A stretch of 44,838 nt of DNA from positions 1 to 44,838 of the forward strand of contig PFRX01000030.1 in assembly GCA_002788775.1 (NCBI GenBank), in the 5' to 3' direction. Source of the stretch: Candidatus Peregrinibacteria bacterium CG_4_9_14_0_2_um_filter_53_11 (GTDB lineage Bacteria > Patescibacteriota > Gracilibacteria > UBA1369 > UM-FILTER-53-11). The translations under genes and the position numbers were made by a program. Under the pieces are notes generated by a model. The model was not told where the DNA came from. It did no database searches and was given only the letters and a program-made list of their open reading frames with translations. This document shows positions 1-13,600 of the stretch, in pieces; position 1 is the first letter of the stretch, and the number at the start of each line of letters is the position of its first letter.

Positions 1-1
1 G

Positions 2-1555
2 CATATTCTCAATCTGGTTGCCCTTGGGGATTCTCCTGTTGAGCTGAGGCGTTCGCAGGCTGAGCGATTAGGAATCGAGCCTGCCGTTTTTGACCAGCTC
101 AACCGGCTGGCTCTCGAGGTCTTGCACTATGGCTCGGTTGGACGTGCCCCCGCTGTTAAGGCCGATAATACACCGCCACCACCTCCCGCGGACCCGGAGG
201 AGCTTGGGGATGCGGTAGATGAAGCTGTTCCGGTGGATGAGCCAGACTCGCCCGATTCCCCGGGCAGTGAGGAGATCGAGCCTTCTGCGCCCGCTCAACT
301 TGCACCCCCCACACTGTCGGGCTCAGTTGTAATAAATGTCGACGGGGAGGGGCGGTCGGGTTCCGCCGGTGAGCTCAGTGAGGCGGAAGAGCTGGCCATT
401 AGGCAGCGCAACGCCGCTCTGGCTGTTGAAGTGTTCGGTCCGATCTTTGAGACTTCCGATATGGATACGCTTCTCGCCGCACTCCCCGCACGCCTGCGCG
501 AGCTCGAGCTCTATCGGGCCGATGGTGAAGGGTTTGTCTTTGTCGATGATCCGGCGGAACTCTATCTACAAGTGCTTACTGAACAGGTTGGCCTCGATGA
601 GGTTTTTGTCTGCATGGCGCGGCCCCACGTGGTTCCACTGACTTATGCTCACTCACTGCGGCCCTACAGTAAACACGATGAGAATGGCGATAGTCTCGGC
701 GAGCCGGGCATGGAGGCTTTGGAGAACCCGTTGGCCGCCTTTGATGGGCCGAGCCCACTCGACCTCCCCACCGACGACTTGGCTCATGCGGAAGATCAGC
801 AGCCACGCTATGTCCGTCTGACGCCAAAACGTCCAACTGCCGAGGCGCATGGTGCTTACCAGGCCTACCTCAGATGTGGTGGCGATCCGCTCTCATTGGA
901 GCCCGCTCCGGGCAATTTGGTTGTCCGACAGCAGGGGGTTGCCGGAGGTGATTTGCACCGGCTCCTGGCGAAAATTGCCGATCCGCGCTGGATGGAGAAG
1001 TTTATCACAACTCAGCTGCAGATCCTTATAGACGAGGAAGCCGATTCGCTTTTATCCGGTTCTCCTGACGATGAGGTGGCGACCTGCTTGGAGCCTTTTG
1101 ATGAGGTTGAGCGACGCTGGAGAAGCGTTTGTGGTGAGGCGTCTGCACGTTTACAGGGGCTGCCGAGCTCTCCTTCCGTTGCCAATGAGCCTCTCGCCTG
1201 CTTAGTTGCGCGGCTCGCGAGTGATGATGTGGGAGTTGTCCCGACTACGCCCGAGGCTCACCTGGAGGATATCATGAGTAGTGAGTATTCCGAGGCCGTG
1301 GCACTGGCTCCTGCCGAAGGCTGCTCGGTTAGCTTTATTACTGATGAAGAGTTGGCTCGTGGTGCCTACACTCAAGGTGGAGAAGTGCTCTCAGGAAAGG
1401 GTGATCCCGAACTCGTAACTCTCTCGGCCCCCGTCCCTGTCGAGGTCATTCACCGCACCTTCAACCGCGGAAGTTTTGTCACTGTTGAGGAGCTTATTGT
1501 TGAGGATGCGAGCGGACGATCGGGGAGAAATGGGGGGTCGGAGGTGGCAAAATAA
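2..1555 (+). CDS. Acidic hypothetical protein, C-terminal part (5' end outside window)
   Basis: The reading frame is open from base 2 to the TAA ending at 1555, so the gene begins upstream; the TTG at 122 is only an internal codon. At least 517 codons are present. No family is recognised. About residues 58-110 form a Pro/Asp/Glu/Ser-rich, probably disordered linker starting with a run of prolines. The remainder is acidic with predicted helices and scattered single cysteines, and contains no membrane segment or familiar catalytic motif. It lies just upstream of the secreted-protein block, but its own N-terminus is missing, so export cannot be judged. Reality as a gene is well supported by length and codon use; function is unknown. 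Confidence 0.8.
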   Translation, partial: HILNLVALGDSPVELRRSQAERLGIEPAVFDQLNRLALEVLHYGSVGRAPAVKADNTPPPPPADPEELGDAVDEAVPVDEPDSPDSPGSEEIEPSAPAQLAPPTLSGSVVINVDGEGRSGSAGELSEAEELAIRQRNAALAVEVFGPIFETSDMDTLLAALPARLRELELYRADGEGFVFVDDPAELYLQVLTEQVGLDEVFVCMARPHVVPLTYAHSLRPYSKHDENGDSLGEPGMEALENPLAAFDGPSPLDLPTDDLAHAEDQQPRYVRLTPKRPTAEAHGAYQAYLRCGGDPLSLEPAPGNLVVRQQGVAGGDLHRLLAKIADPRWMEKFITTQLQILIDEEADSLLSGSPDDEVATCLEPFDEVERRWRSVCGEASARLQGLPSSPSVANEPLACLVARLASDDVGVVPTTPEAHLEDIMSSEYSEAVALAPAEGCSVSFITDEELARGAYTQGGEVLSGKGDPELVTLSAPVPVEVIHRTFNRGSFVTVEELIVEDASGRSGRNGGSEVAK

Positions 1556-1636
1556 AACCCCTCCTAATTCAAGAAATATTACGCCAATAGCGCAAGCGTT
1601 TTTAGCGCCGTTTTAAGGTAAAATTACGGGTTGAAG

Positions 1637-4600
1637 ATGTCATTACTCCGTCTCAAAAAACTTACTGTTCTCGGCGTGCTGATCGTCTTTGGATTCGGTA
1701 CCCTCTCCGCGCCCTTTGCTCAGGGCTTCTCGTTCCCCGAAAAATACGATCTGGTAGCCATTCTCGTGGAGCAGGGGGTCTATGCCGACACGGCCGATTA
1801 TGAGGGCTTGGTTGGGCAGGCCGCCGCCCCCCTTCGAAAGACAACGCTCAAAGCGCGTGTCGATCGTTATGCCATCGATCTCCAAACTGCGCTACCCGGA
1901 ACGCGTGCGCTGATTATTCAGGTCGACCGTAACGAGAAGACCGAGAATGTCGCGGCCGTTTTGCAGCGGCTCTACTCGGAAGGGGATCCCGATGAGCCCG
2001 GACGTGTGGCTTACCTCCGCGGTCTGGTCGCCATTGGCGAGGTGCCACTTCCGGTGGTCAACAAGGCGGGAAATCGCTTTATCTCGATGTATCCCTACAC
2101 CGACTTCACCGATCCCTACTACACCTACAACCCCGAGACGGGCGACTTCGAGCCCTCTCAGAAGGCCATAACTCAGCCACAACCGGAGATCTGGCACGGC
2201 GTTATCCGCCCCACCGGCTCCACTCAAGAGGCGGCTGGGAAGGCTGAGCTCGCCTCGTACTTCGACAAAAACCACCTCTACCACACGGGCGATCCTGCCT
2301 ATGCGAACTTCAACAAGCGCGTCTTTTTCCAGGACTACGTTCAGGAAGAAAAGAACCTCAACCCCACGGCCTACGCTCAGTATCAGAAGTTTCTGGAGCA
2401 CCAGGGTGATGTCGCCTACCTCCGCTATACCCGCGAGCTCTTTTCCGACCTGACCGAAGGGGTGGATCAGGAACTCGCACAAGATCAGCAAGAGACGGCC
2501 GACCTTCGCGCGCAGCTCGAGGCCTCGGGTGTGACCTTTGACGACGAGCTGCCTCCAACGCCGGGTGCCCCAATTGCTCCGAATATTGATGATGCCGTTG
2601 ATGGGGCGAAGATCCCCGACATCATCACTAAAATTTCAAAGATGTCCGACAAGCTGATGGCCCGCTTCTACCAGCTCTTTTCCAAATATCCAAACCTCAT
2701 AAATGATTTTTTGAAGTACACCGGGCGCTATGTGACGGCCGATGGAGACAACTACCGCTACAACGTAGACTCGGCGGTTAACCTCATCACCGCCAAAGAC
2801 CAGTTTACGATGAGCTACTTGAAGGGTGTGAACGATATGGTTGAGCGGCAGATCGATGCTCTCGTGAGCCAGGTTCAGAAAGATGTCGCCTTTTCTCGTA
2901 TTCACTTTGAGGTTGTCAGTGCACGACGCAAGACGGCCAATGGCTTTGATACGGTTCGCCCAACGCCCATTCCGGAAAATCCACCGCTGCCAACTCCCCA
3001 AGAAATCGAAGCGCTGAGGCTTTCGGGTCGTCCACTGCCCCAGGCCGATCTACCTCCACGGCGCGCTCCGCCCATCGACTTTATAAACTTCAGCCCGGCG
3101 GTGACGATCGATAATCTCACACTCTTCCCGGCGCGACCCGAGGACGACGAGATGTGGAGCTTCCCGGCCTCACTCAACGGTTATCGCTTGGATCAGCTGA
3201 CGAGCGTTGCCCAGTGTACGCCCTACCGGGGATCACAGGGCGGCGAGCCCTACTCAAAGGCGGTCGAGATCAACCGCGCACTTGATGTGCAGACGGCGAT
3301 GGATTTTGACCGTGGTCCGGATGCGACGACGGGACGCACACCCGACGAGGTCGACTCCAACTACGCCTGTTATGCTCAGATAAAGGGCGGCCGCTGTGAG
3401 GGATACGAGCAGTTTGCGGGCTGTTTCTTTGACGGCACGAATCTCTTTACCGATCCGGTTGAGGGAGCTCAGCTCTGCTTTCCCGATCATGCCACCGACC
3501 CTATTCTCGACCTTGCCGGAACGCGTGAGGTGACAACAACACTTTTCCCTCCCGCCGAGGACTACCGTGCCTGTCTGAACTTCCGCTCGGAGGATCTTTT
3601 GCAGCAGCATCGTATTGCCGCCGACCAGAGGCTTGAGCATGTCGATAACCGTTACGCCTGGAGTCGTGAGGAGAAGCTTCAGCGTATCGACGACCGTCCC
3701 GTCCCTCCCGCCGATCCTGCACCGGAGACGATCTCGATTTTTATCTCGGAGAGTGGCGACCGTTTCAACCTTACCCTTGCCGACCTGCTCCGAGGGCTCG
3801 GCTGGAATCCCCAACAAAATCCCGATGGCTGGAAGGAGGTGCTCTCACGTTTTCTGCTAAGCGGAAACGATCAGCAGACCTTCCGTGTTCCTCTCAACAA
3901 TGCACAGTTTGAGGATATTACTATCCGGCTGAGCCGAGAAGATTTGAAGTCGATTTCGAGTGTGATGTATCACAAAGAGCCGACGATCGAGACGCTCAAC
4001 GCGCAGGTGAAAAATCTTGCAACGCAGGATCTGCCTGTTGATAATCCACGCTTCGTCTCATTTCAGAATCAGGATGGCGAGCCCGAGCGGATCGTCTATC
4101 CCGATCTTTTTAAGGCGGCTTCTATTGATGAGTATATGGAGCAGGTTCGCGCTGTTGAGGCGCAGCTGAGCGCCCAGCCACGAGCCGGTGTAGCCGGAGG
4201 AGCCGCCGCGGTGCAGGGAGGTGGAGTGGATCCGCAAGGCGGCTCGCTCTGCTCTGACTGTCTGACTCAGCTCTTCTCAAATCTTCCCGAGCGCAGTGAG
4301 AATCGTCCGGGCTACGACCTCTATCTTCAGCGTGCCGGCCTGGCAAAGGTGAACGACTCAGTTGCCTGGAAGAATATGGATCTCGACTCAAAGCACGTCT
4401 ACATCTCTCGAGCCTATATCGATGCTCGTCAGAATGCCTACATCGGCGAGTCCCAAAACGGCTACGAACTTCTCTACTTCAACGGCACGGGCGATGCCGG
4501 TCGCTATACCTTCGGTTTTAATGCAAAGGCGACTCAGCTGAATGATGAGCTCTCGGCCGCCGCTCAGACGGATGCACTGTTAGACCAGCCCTACGAAGAT

Positions 4601-7600
4601 AATCCCGCCAGCCCCTTTGACGATCCGGTTCGCGCAGCCGACCGCGCGGTTGTGGAGCAGGGAGGGTACGACCTCTTCACCTGGTCTCCGCCTCCCGTCT
4701 CACCGTGGTGGGAGAGAATGAAGGAGTGGGCGCGAGACCTCAGCACACGGGTAAGTCAGTTCCAGTCCGGCGACTCCGGTGAGGACTTTTACGCCGAACT
4801 CAACAAGCAGAATGAAGACGAAGCCGCGCGCCTGGGGACACAGAGTGATGAACTTCTCCTTGCACCGACACGTGCCGATCAGATCGAGACCTCACGCGTT
4901 GCCGCGCTTGATATTAAAGTGGCTTCGTCGGTTGTTGTCGTCGGGAAAAAACTGACGAGCCGTATCTCTCTGCTCGACGCCGAGGGGCAGCCGGTGACCG
5001 ATGAGTTTATCCGTCTGACCGCGACGATCGCGGGGCAGGGAGCATCAAGTTCTGATGCTCTTCCCACAATTCTTGCAACCGACGAGGACCCGCTGACCGA
5101 TGGGTATCAGCTCACGGTTTTTGGAGGAAGTCTCGATCTTCCTCTCGCCGCCTCTTCTTCAGCCGGTCGCTTTACGCTGACTCTTAAAGTCGAGGATGGC
5201 CCGGCTCAGGCGAGCCAAGAGTTTGTTGTCGTCCAGAATGCACGTCTTCATTTCGACTCTCCCTCGCTCGCACTCGTAGCAGATGGACAGCGTCTTTTGA
5301 ATCTTGAGCTCTCGGCGATTGACGAGGCGGGACGTGTGCTGACTCAGGTTAGTGGAGAGGTGCAGCTCAGCCTCTCGAATCCCGCACTGGGTGCGTTGGG
5401 CTCACCAACTATTCAACTTCGCAACGGTCGCGGTGAGGTTCCCCTCGCCATTGGTACGAAGAAGGGAACTCTTCTTGTGAACGGCACGATCGACTCAGTC
5501 GATCCCGGTGTCTTGCAGCTGTCGCTGCTTCCGGGTACTCCTTCGGAACTTCGTCTCTCAAGCGAGCGTGATGTTCTTGTGGCTTCTCCGGGAAGTGAGC
5601 TTGAGGTCAGTGTAGAACTCCGCGATCGTTACAGTAATACTGTCGATGCCAACTCGGCTGTCGAGATCGGTTTTGAGCTCGCACCCGGCTCTGAAAAGTT
5701 TGCTCAGCTCTCCTCGCCAACCGCACTGCTTACGAATGGACGTGCACGTGTAACTCTCCGCCCCACAGGTGAGACCGGCCCGATAGTCTTAACCGCTCGC
5801 GCCCCCGGTCTGCCTCCATCCACACTCAACCTCCGCTCCGCACAAGAGTTCTCTTCAGCACAGGTCGGACAGATGCAGACCGATGGGCTGGCGGTTGCCC
5901 TGCTTGGCGTTCCGGGTGGACGTGTTACCGAGGCGGACGCCCTTGGCCCGGCCTTCATCATGAGTGGAAAAGTCCAGGCCGCGACCTCTCTGACGACGAG
6001 GCCGCAGCAGTACGAGCGACTCTTTGAAGTTACCGAGCATGGGGGTGTTCGCTTCGACGAAAATGCGGGAGTTGAGCTCAGTTTTGTTCCCGCCAACAAC
6101 ATGAGTTTGTTGATTCACGATACGACACTGGGAGTCGACCTTGCACGTCTCACACTCGTGGCCCGCCGTGATGGACAGTTTGCGATCACTGACGAGCCGG
6201 ACCTCGACAAGCTGAGTGACGGTATCTATCTCCGTGCAACCGAAGCCGGTGCCGGTTACCAGCTTGACCAAAAGAAGGGCGCACTCCGAGTCGCCAAGAA
6301 CGATTCGGAGATTTTCGAGGTTCAGACCAATGGCTTTGTACGGCTCTTTTCTTCCGAGGTCAGTGTTCAGGTGAAGGACTCGGACTATCTCACACTCGAG
6401 GTTCTTGACGGAGGGCAGGCCATTGCAGAGGTGGTTTTTGTTCAGCGTTTTGGTCAGGATGTCAGGCTCGAGCCGACCGTTGAGGAGCCCGGCTCAGATC
6501 TGCCCGGAGTTTTTGTTCATCCCTACGCACTTCCTCAGACGATCAACGTCGAGCAGAGTTTTTCGGGCAACACGACGGCCGCTCCCCAGAGCCTCACCTT
6601 CTACGACACAACTCAGGCGGTGACCGGCCCGGGCATGCCCGGCTTCGGCTTCCTCTCGTTTGAAGACAGTCTGACCACGCCGGGTGTGGGCTTCACGAGA
6701 GATAACAAGTTCGCCCTTCTCTTTGCTGCCGGCGAGACCTTCGGAGAGGCGAATCGTCCCTACAACTCAGACTTGGGGATCGTCCTGGGCGACCCAACCG
6801 TTCGTGTTAAAAACACTCCCGAGGCCGGCCTTTCGTTTACACCTGATACGGGCAAGCTCGTCTACGCGGGCAGTGCCGAGGTGAGCGAGCTCCTCAACTT
6901 CGACTACAATACCGACGGCTATGAAGACATTTTGATAGTCCAGAACAACGGCACAATCCGTCTGATTCAGAACAACGGTGGTTACGACCAGCTCGTCGAT
7001 CAAGGTCCGCTCTTCGTCTTGAAAAACGGCGTGCAGGCCCTGACTAAAGTGGATATTAATCGTGACGGTCAGATGGATCTGGTCGTCGCCGGTATTGAAA
7101 GTTGTCGTGCTACGGATACCTGCATCGACATCTATCAAAATAATCACGGCAGTTTTGAGCGTCACAACCTCTCATTCAATCAGACGAATAAGATCGTCGA
7201 GTTGGAGGCGCATGATCTCAATGGTGATGGCTTCCCCGAGCTGGTTCTTGCCGATACTGCCGGCAATATAGAGATCTTGTACAACCGTAACGGCACTTTC
7301 GACCAGGCACCTCAGCGTATCGGAAACGTTGGGCTTCAGATCGATCCGCGCAAAAATCTCGTCTCGGGTGTCCTCCTCCGTTACTCGGGAATGCCTCAGA
7401 AAGATCGGGCCGACCCGCGCTCTGTTCAGAAGTTTTCTCAGCTCTCACTTCGCGAGCGTGATGTGATTGCCCAGGCGGAGGGATTCGGTGGATTTACACC
7501 GGGTGCCGGCGTGGAGTTTTCGCGTGATGATACCTACACCTCGATACAGCGCGACTACATTTATGCCAATGTTGAGGGGAGTGCCTTCCGTGAGTCGGCC

Positions 7601-10600
7601 AAGTTCGCTGAGGATCTGAATGGTGGTGTTGTAGAGACCGGTGACAGAGTCCGCTATCGACTTCGACTTGCGAACGGCTCAGGCTCTAACTTGAGCGGCG
7701 TTTCTGTCAGTGATGTGATCGCCACTCAGTTTGAGTTGGACAAGGCGACTCTGAAATGCGAAGGCTGTGGAGCGGGGGAGTTAACAACCGAGTCACTTAG
7801 TGGAGATCCACTCCGTCCGCTCCTCATAACTGGTCTTACACTTCCCGCACGGAGTTCGCGGACAATTAGTTATGAAGTAACCTACCGTGGTGCGACTGAA
7901 GAGGCCGAGGGAGTCACCTTCGCCTTTAGTAAAAAATTTACTGATCGTGATGCGCCCCTACAGCGTCACCTGGCAGCTGATGCCTACCCTGACATTGTAG
8001 TTAACAAAGAGGGGAATCCAACGGGTAGAGTTCGTTACTACTACACAACAGCACGCAGTGCAGACGGCAGACTCAGCTGGGCAACCGCCCTCTCTTCGCC
8101 CGCCGCCGACTCCGCGGATCCGGTCGCCGCGGCGATAGATCCCGGTCTTCTTGCCGACGCACAAGCAGCTCTCGACGATCCCTCTAAACTTCCCGCCTCA
8201 CTAGTTGAAAGACGCAATGCACTGACCTCGGATGATAGCGATGGTGATGGACTCCAGGACTCGATTGACGATCTTAACGGTCCGCTTGAACGTTCTTTAA
8301 CTCCCGCTGAGCAGCTCAATGCTGCGGTTGATGAGCTTGGTGCCGTCCTCGATGACGTTGCCGGTGCGACCCAGGCGGTAGTAGACAAGCTGACGTGTGA
8401 TGCGGGCTGTATCGCTCTTCCCCTTAACTACGCTTTCTTTGCTCCAGGTTTTGCCAGTCTCTTCGGTGTTCCCTCAGGTGCTTTTGACATCGGCCTGCCC
8501 GTCTTCGGCTGGGGTGTTCCGAGCCTCATCCCGGTCTGGCCACCGAGTGGGCCGGCTCAGGCCGCAGCGGGCGGACGCTTCTACATCTCTCCCACAATTA
8601 CGGGTGGCGTGGGCTTCTCGGTCTGTATGGGTCCTTACGGCTCGCCCAAAAACTGCTACTCATTTGGTATCAACCCACTCGACCTCCTTCCCGGAAATAT
8701 CTGTGATCAGTTCAACTCCGTAACGACCGGTGCACTTGCACGAGCAAATAGCATTATTGCAGATGCGAACGGCGGTCTCACACTCTCGATGAGTCAGGAT
8801 GGCTTTGGCGCGCAGACGAGCCGCGAAGCCGAGAGCACCGGACTGGGGAACTACTCGCTGGGCAGTTATAACGCCGCGCCCGCGCGGAATAAAAATGTAA
8901 AAGTGCCCGGCTTCCCCAGTGTCCTCACCGACTGGTGGGATGCTCAGCAGAGTGAGATTCTTAAGGCTTTCGACCTCCCCGATTTGTATATTATCTACCC
9001 CAGCCTCGACTCGCTCACCGGCACGATTAAGCCCACCCACAGCTTTGACTTTAAGGGCGACGTCCTCACGGAAGTTTTGACGACTATAAACAGCATGCCT
9101 CTTGTGGATATTCAGACGCAGGAGGTGCTCTTCAAGATTCCCGTGATGACGCGTAAGGAGATTGAAAAAGTTAGACTTGATGCTCTTCAGTGGTACGAGG
9201 ATGAGAAGCTCGAGCTCGAAAGATGGAAGGGGCTCGTGGGCTGTTTTGCACCGATTGGCGATGGAAATTTTGCCAACCTCGATACCTGCCGCTTCGTTGA
9301 TGCCGAGATGAACAAGATGTTCGCCTCGGTGATTGAGAATGTGAAGAGGCTTGATGAGTGGATTCTCTTTCCCAAAAAAGTTCTACAGTTTAGGACGATC
9401 GAGAGCTTTTATCTGGGGCAGATTGTTGACTACCTGGATACGGTGATCGAGTTCACCGGGGGCTGGATCAAACGGAACACGGCACGAATTAAACAGTGGC
9501 GTCGAGCCGTCCGCCAGATGAAGAGTGCGATTGATAACTGGAAGGCGCTCTTTAACTTGATGGTCGACTACAACGAGTCATGCGACCAGTGTAAGACCGA
9601 GCGTTACGGCTTGGAGGAGCTCCTCCTGAAGATCTTTGTGGCGATTCCATCGCCGCCGGTTATCCCGCTTCCAAAACTCCCCGATATCATAATCGACGTC
9701 TCAAAAATTCAGGCCGGTCTGACTATTGAGTGGCCCGATGTTCGTTTCAAACCGGAGCCGTTTGTGGTTCCAAAACTTCCTCGTTTTGGTCTGAATGTCG
9801 ATCTGACGATTCCGCAATTTAAGATTATCGCGCCGGCAATCCCACTCATTCCAAAGCCACCCGAGCTGCCCATTCTTCCCCAGCTCCCACCACTCAACCT
9901 TCCCGAGCTGGTCGACATTCCGCCGCCGCCAACCCTGCCGAAACTTCCCGATCCGCTCTCGGCGCTGATCTCGATTCTGAAGAAGGTGACCAAGATCTAC
10001 TGCATTATCAAACTCGGGTTTGTGCCGACTGACGAGATCATGCTCAAGTCCCGCATCGAGCAGATCACCGCCCGTGGACTCTCCCCCGTTCTGCCGGTCG
10101 ACCTCCTTTTCTCAATTGAGGGGCCAACGATCTCGACCACCTACGTCGATCAGCTTGTCATCACCGCCTTCACGAACTTAAACGTAGATCTCTCGTACAT
10201 TCAGGTTGCGGTGGAGAAGATCGCGGAGGAGGCCAATAAGTTTTCAACCGATCTGGTGAAGGGCGTTAATGATGCAACAAAGGCACAGGCTCAGCAGATT
10301 CAGAACATCACACGGCCGCGGCTTAACGTTCCCGGACTTGGTGGCGCCGCGGGAGCCTTCGACTACACGCCGCTCGAGAACGAGACCTCACCCGTCGCCT
10401 CGCTGGATCAACTCTCGCCCGAAGTCGCGCAGCTCGCCGCTCAACTCCCCGCAGTTTTTGGAGCCGGTGTTGATGGCGCTGATGAGGCCAACGATCTTCT
10501 CACACAGCTGATTGACCGTTTCTGGGATGATCGTGCCGACTATCTCGCAGAGCTCGAAAAGCTTCCCCGTGAGATCACACTTGAGGCGACTCCACTAACC

Positions 10601-13600
10601 TTTACTCCTTCGAACCATCCTCTCGACTCGTCCGACGCGCTCGAGCTTTCCGACCTGATCGCCGAGAGTGAGCTGATCACTCCCTTCCAAAAAGATCTCA
10701 AACAGTACCGCGACGCACTTGTTGGATATGCCGATAATCTAGGCACTCAGCGAGCAGGCTTGGGTGGCGAGGAGCTCAACTCTCTCAGCTCACTGATCGC
10801 CGATTACGCCTCGCTCCCCGAGAGTCCGGTCCGTCGCGAGCTCGCCTCGGTCGGCCTTCCCCAAGGGGGAGCGGCCTCCCCCGAGCTCCAGAAAGTTGGA
10901 GTCTTCGATCCCGACGAAATTAGCTGGCTCGATGCGGTTTTTGAACCTTCCGACAGCAGCTTGAATCCGACTTCCTCCTACGTCCCACTTCCAAACCTCG
11001 GCTCAGATGTAGATGCGGTCGTTGGACGCGCGGCACTCTCGCCCCCTCAGGGCTCCTCACTCATCGCTCAACTTCCCGGAGCCGCCGATTTAAACACTCC
11101 CGGCCAGGGAGGCCCCACCGGCACGGGCTCAACTCAGCACGTCGGGCTCTTCTATGTCGACGGTGAGGGGACGGGACGACGTCTTGTGAACTACACCTTT
11201 GAGGCCGGCTCCAAGACCACGATCGCCTCATTCGATCTTGATAATGACGGCGACGACGATAAGATTTATTCCTACGGCTCGAACGTCTTCCTCAAGAAAA
11301 ATTTTGATAACGTTGAGGAGGAGACGCGTCCAACGTTCCGTCCCGCCGATTTGGAGTTCTGGACGATTTACGAACTCCTCCCCGCCATTTCGGCACCCAC
11401 AAACTTCAGCCTCTCAGACGAGCAGGCTCGCTCGGTCTCCTTCAGTGCGGCTCCTCCCGTTCTGGGTGCAGAGAAGCTCGCCGGCTACGAACTTATTGCT
11501 CGTAACTCACCCGCCGCTTACGAGTCGCCGTCTCTGACTCCGGCCCTCCGCGCACACTTCATCCCGGCCTTCGCGCCCTCTAATGTCACAGCCGAAACCG
11601 GCCTCTTTGCAACTTTCGATGGCCTTGATGGAGAGGTTAAGGTTAATGGTCGCACTCCCCAAACAACGAGACTCAGCGTCGGTGACTACATCGAGACGGG
11701 CGAGGACAGCTCAGTCGTGATTCGCGGTAGTGAGGGAACGATCTTCAGGGTAAGCCCCGGCACCGGCTTCGTTCTGACCCAGGGAACCAGCCTGCAGCTG
11801 ACCGCCGGCTTTCTGGAGGTTCAGATCCCGCGTGAGGGCAGCTCGTTCATTCCGGCAGGCACGGGAGTTCAGGCGGGAGCGGGTCGCATTCGTCTTCGAT
11901 TCTTTGATGGAAGTGATATGGAGGCGCGCCCCGGTTCCGGATTTATGGTCCCGTTTATGGAGCCGGTGCTCGCCACAGTTAAGCGGGTTGCAGGAGGTAC
12001 GGAGTTCACCGGGGCGCGCCGTGAGTATCTCTCATCCCGAGACGGAGACATCCGGCTCAAGAGTGGAGACCGTGTCCATCCTCTGGAAGTTGTTACGCTG
12101 ACATGGGATAAGGGTGGTCCCAATGAACGCCGGCTGACCTTATCTCAAGCTATTGTTTTGAAGGCGCCCGATGGTGCCGCCGATTTCTTTTTCCATGTCG
12201 AAAGCGGCCAGGTTGAGGTTGTGCGTAGTGGTGAGCAAGCTGTCCAGCCGGCCGTCGCCGGAATGCTCTTGGCCTTTGGAGATGAGCTCAAGGTAAAAGA
12301 AGGAACCGTAACGCTCAACTACCTCAAAGGTGGGGAGACCGTCCTTCGCGGTGGTGAGCGCTTCATCCTCAATAAACTTGAGGGTAAGGCCGGCCTCACC
12401 GCCTCACTCTCAGTAGATCCGGGTTTCTACTACGCTCGCCTGCAGGTATTTGATGAAGAGGGAAGGCGCTCGGTTCCCTCCGAACCGGTCCTCTTTGCTC
12501 CACAAGTTTGTGGCGACACAACGGCACCTTTTGCGAGTGCGGGCCGAACGGAATTTACTGTCGCTGTAGGAAAGGCGCTGACACTCGACGCCTCCCGCTC
12601 ATTCGACGGTCAGGGCTTGGTCTCTTCCTACCGACTCGACCTCGACACCACCTCGGACTCAAATAACGACGGTAAGTCTGACAACGATAATGACATTGAA
12701 CAGCCCGGAACTCAGCCGCGTTTTATTGTTGGGCCTTACGAAAATGTGGGGGACTACTCCCTACGCCTGATCGTCCTCGACGAGGCTCTCAATCAAGGTT
12801 ACCAAGATCTCACCGTTCATGTGGTTACACCGAAAATTGTCCTGGAAAAGCAGCCACTCGGAAGTAGTGTTATAACCGGCTACGTCGAACCGGCAGATGC
12901 CAACGTGCCGATTAGTATTGCGCGCCGTCGCCAGGGCACCGGTTGGGAACTTCTCACTACTCCTTCCGCTGATGAAGGCGGCCAGTACTACACCGACGCC
13001 GCCGGCCGCTTCCGTATTGATGATGCTGATATACGCCATCGTCTGGCCATTCGTGATGCACAAGGTTCGACCGTTGCCGAAGTGAATGCTGCAACCGGAA
13101 GAATACAGGTTCTCGATGGACGGTATGAGCTGCGCCTCCTTGAGGCTAAGCGCCCCAGTCTTCCAACGCGTATTGGCCTCTTCCTCAAGTCCAACCCAAC
13201 GCTCGAAAATCCCCTCAGCTCGTCCTACATAATTCCCGATATCAATACCGACACCACTCTCGACTCGGCAGAGGTGAGCTATACCGAAAAAACAGTCGGG
13301 AACCTCTTCGGTGTCCATATTAAGCCCCTTGAGTCGGCCACGACTCTCGGCCTCAGCTTTAAGGTTCTCGGTGGTGCCGACCCCAATCTTCCGGGTGCCA
13401 CAACGGCCTCGAAGGGCGGGAAACAGCTCGCGGTCATTGATGTGAACGGAGATATTTTCAGTGAGGATGCTCAAGTTTCTTTCCGGCTCAAGCCGGCCGG
13501 CTCAATCGACGCCCCGGTCGTCTACGAGATGCTTTACGGACAGACGGTCGTCGCAGAGATTTACGTGGCTGTCCATGGGGGCGGGGGAGGCTCGATCGCC

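Noticed and set aside
8041-8388. A 115-codon Ser/Ala-rich frame on the minus strand inside the giant gene
   Set aside because: Shadow of the codon bias of the sense gene; no start signal or family features.
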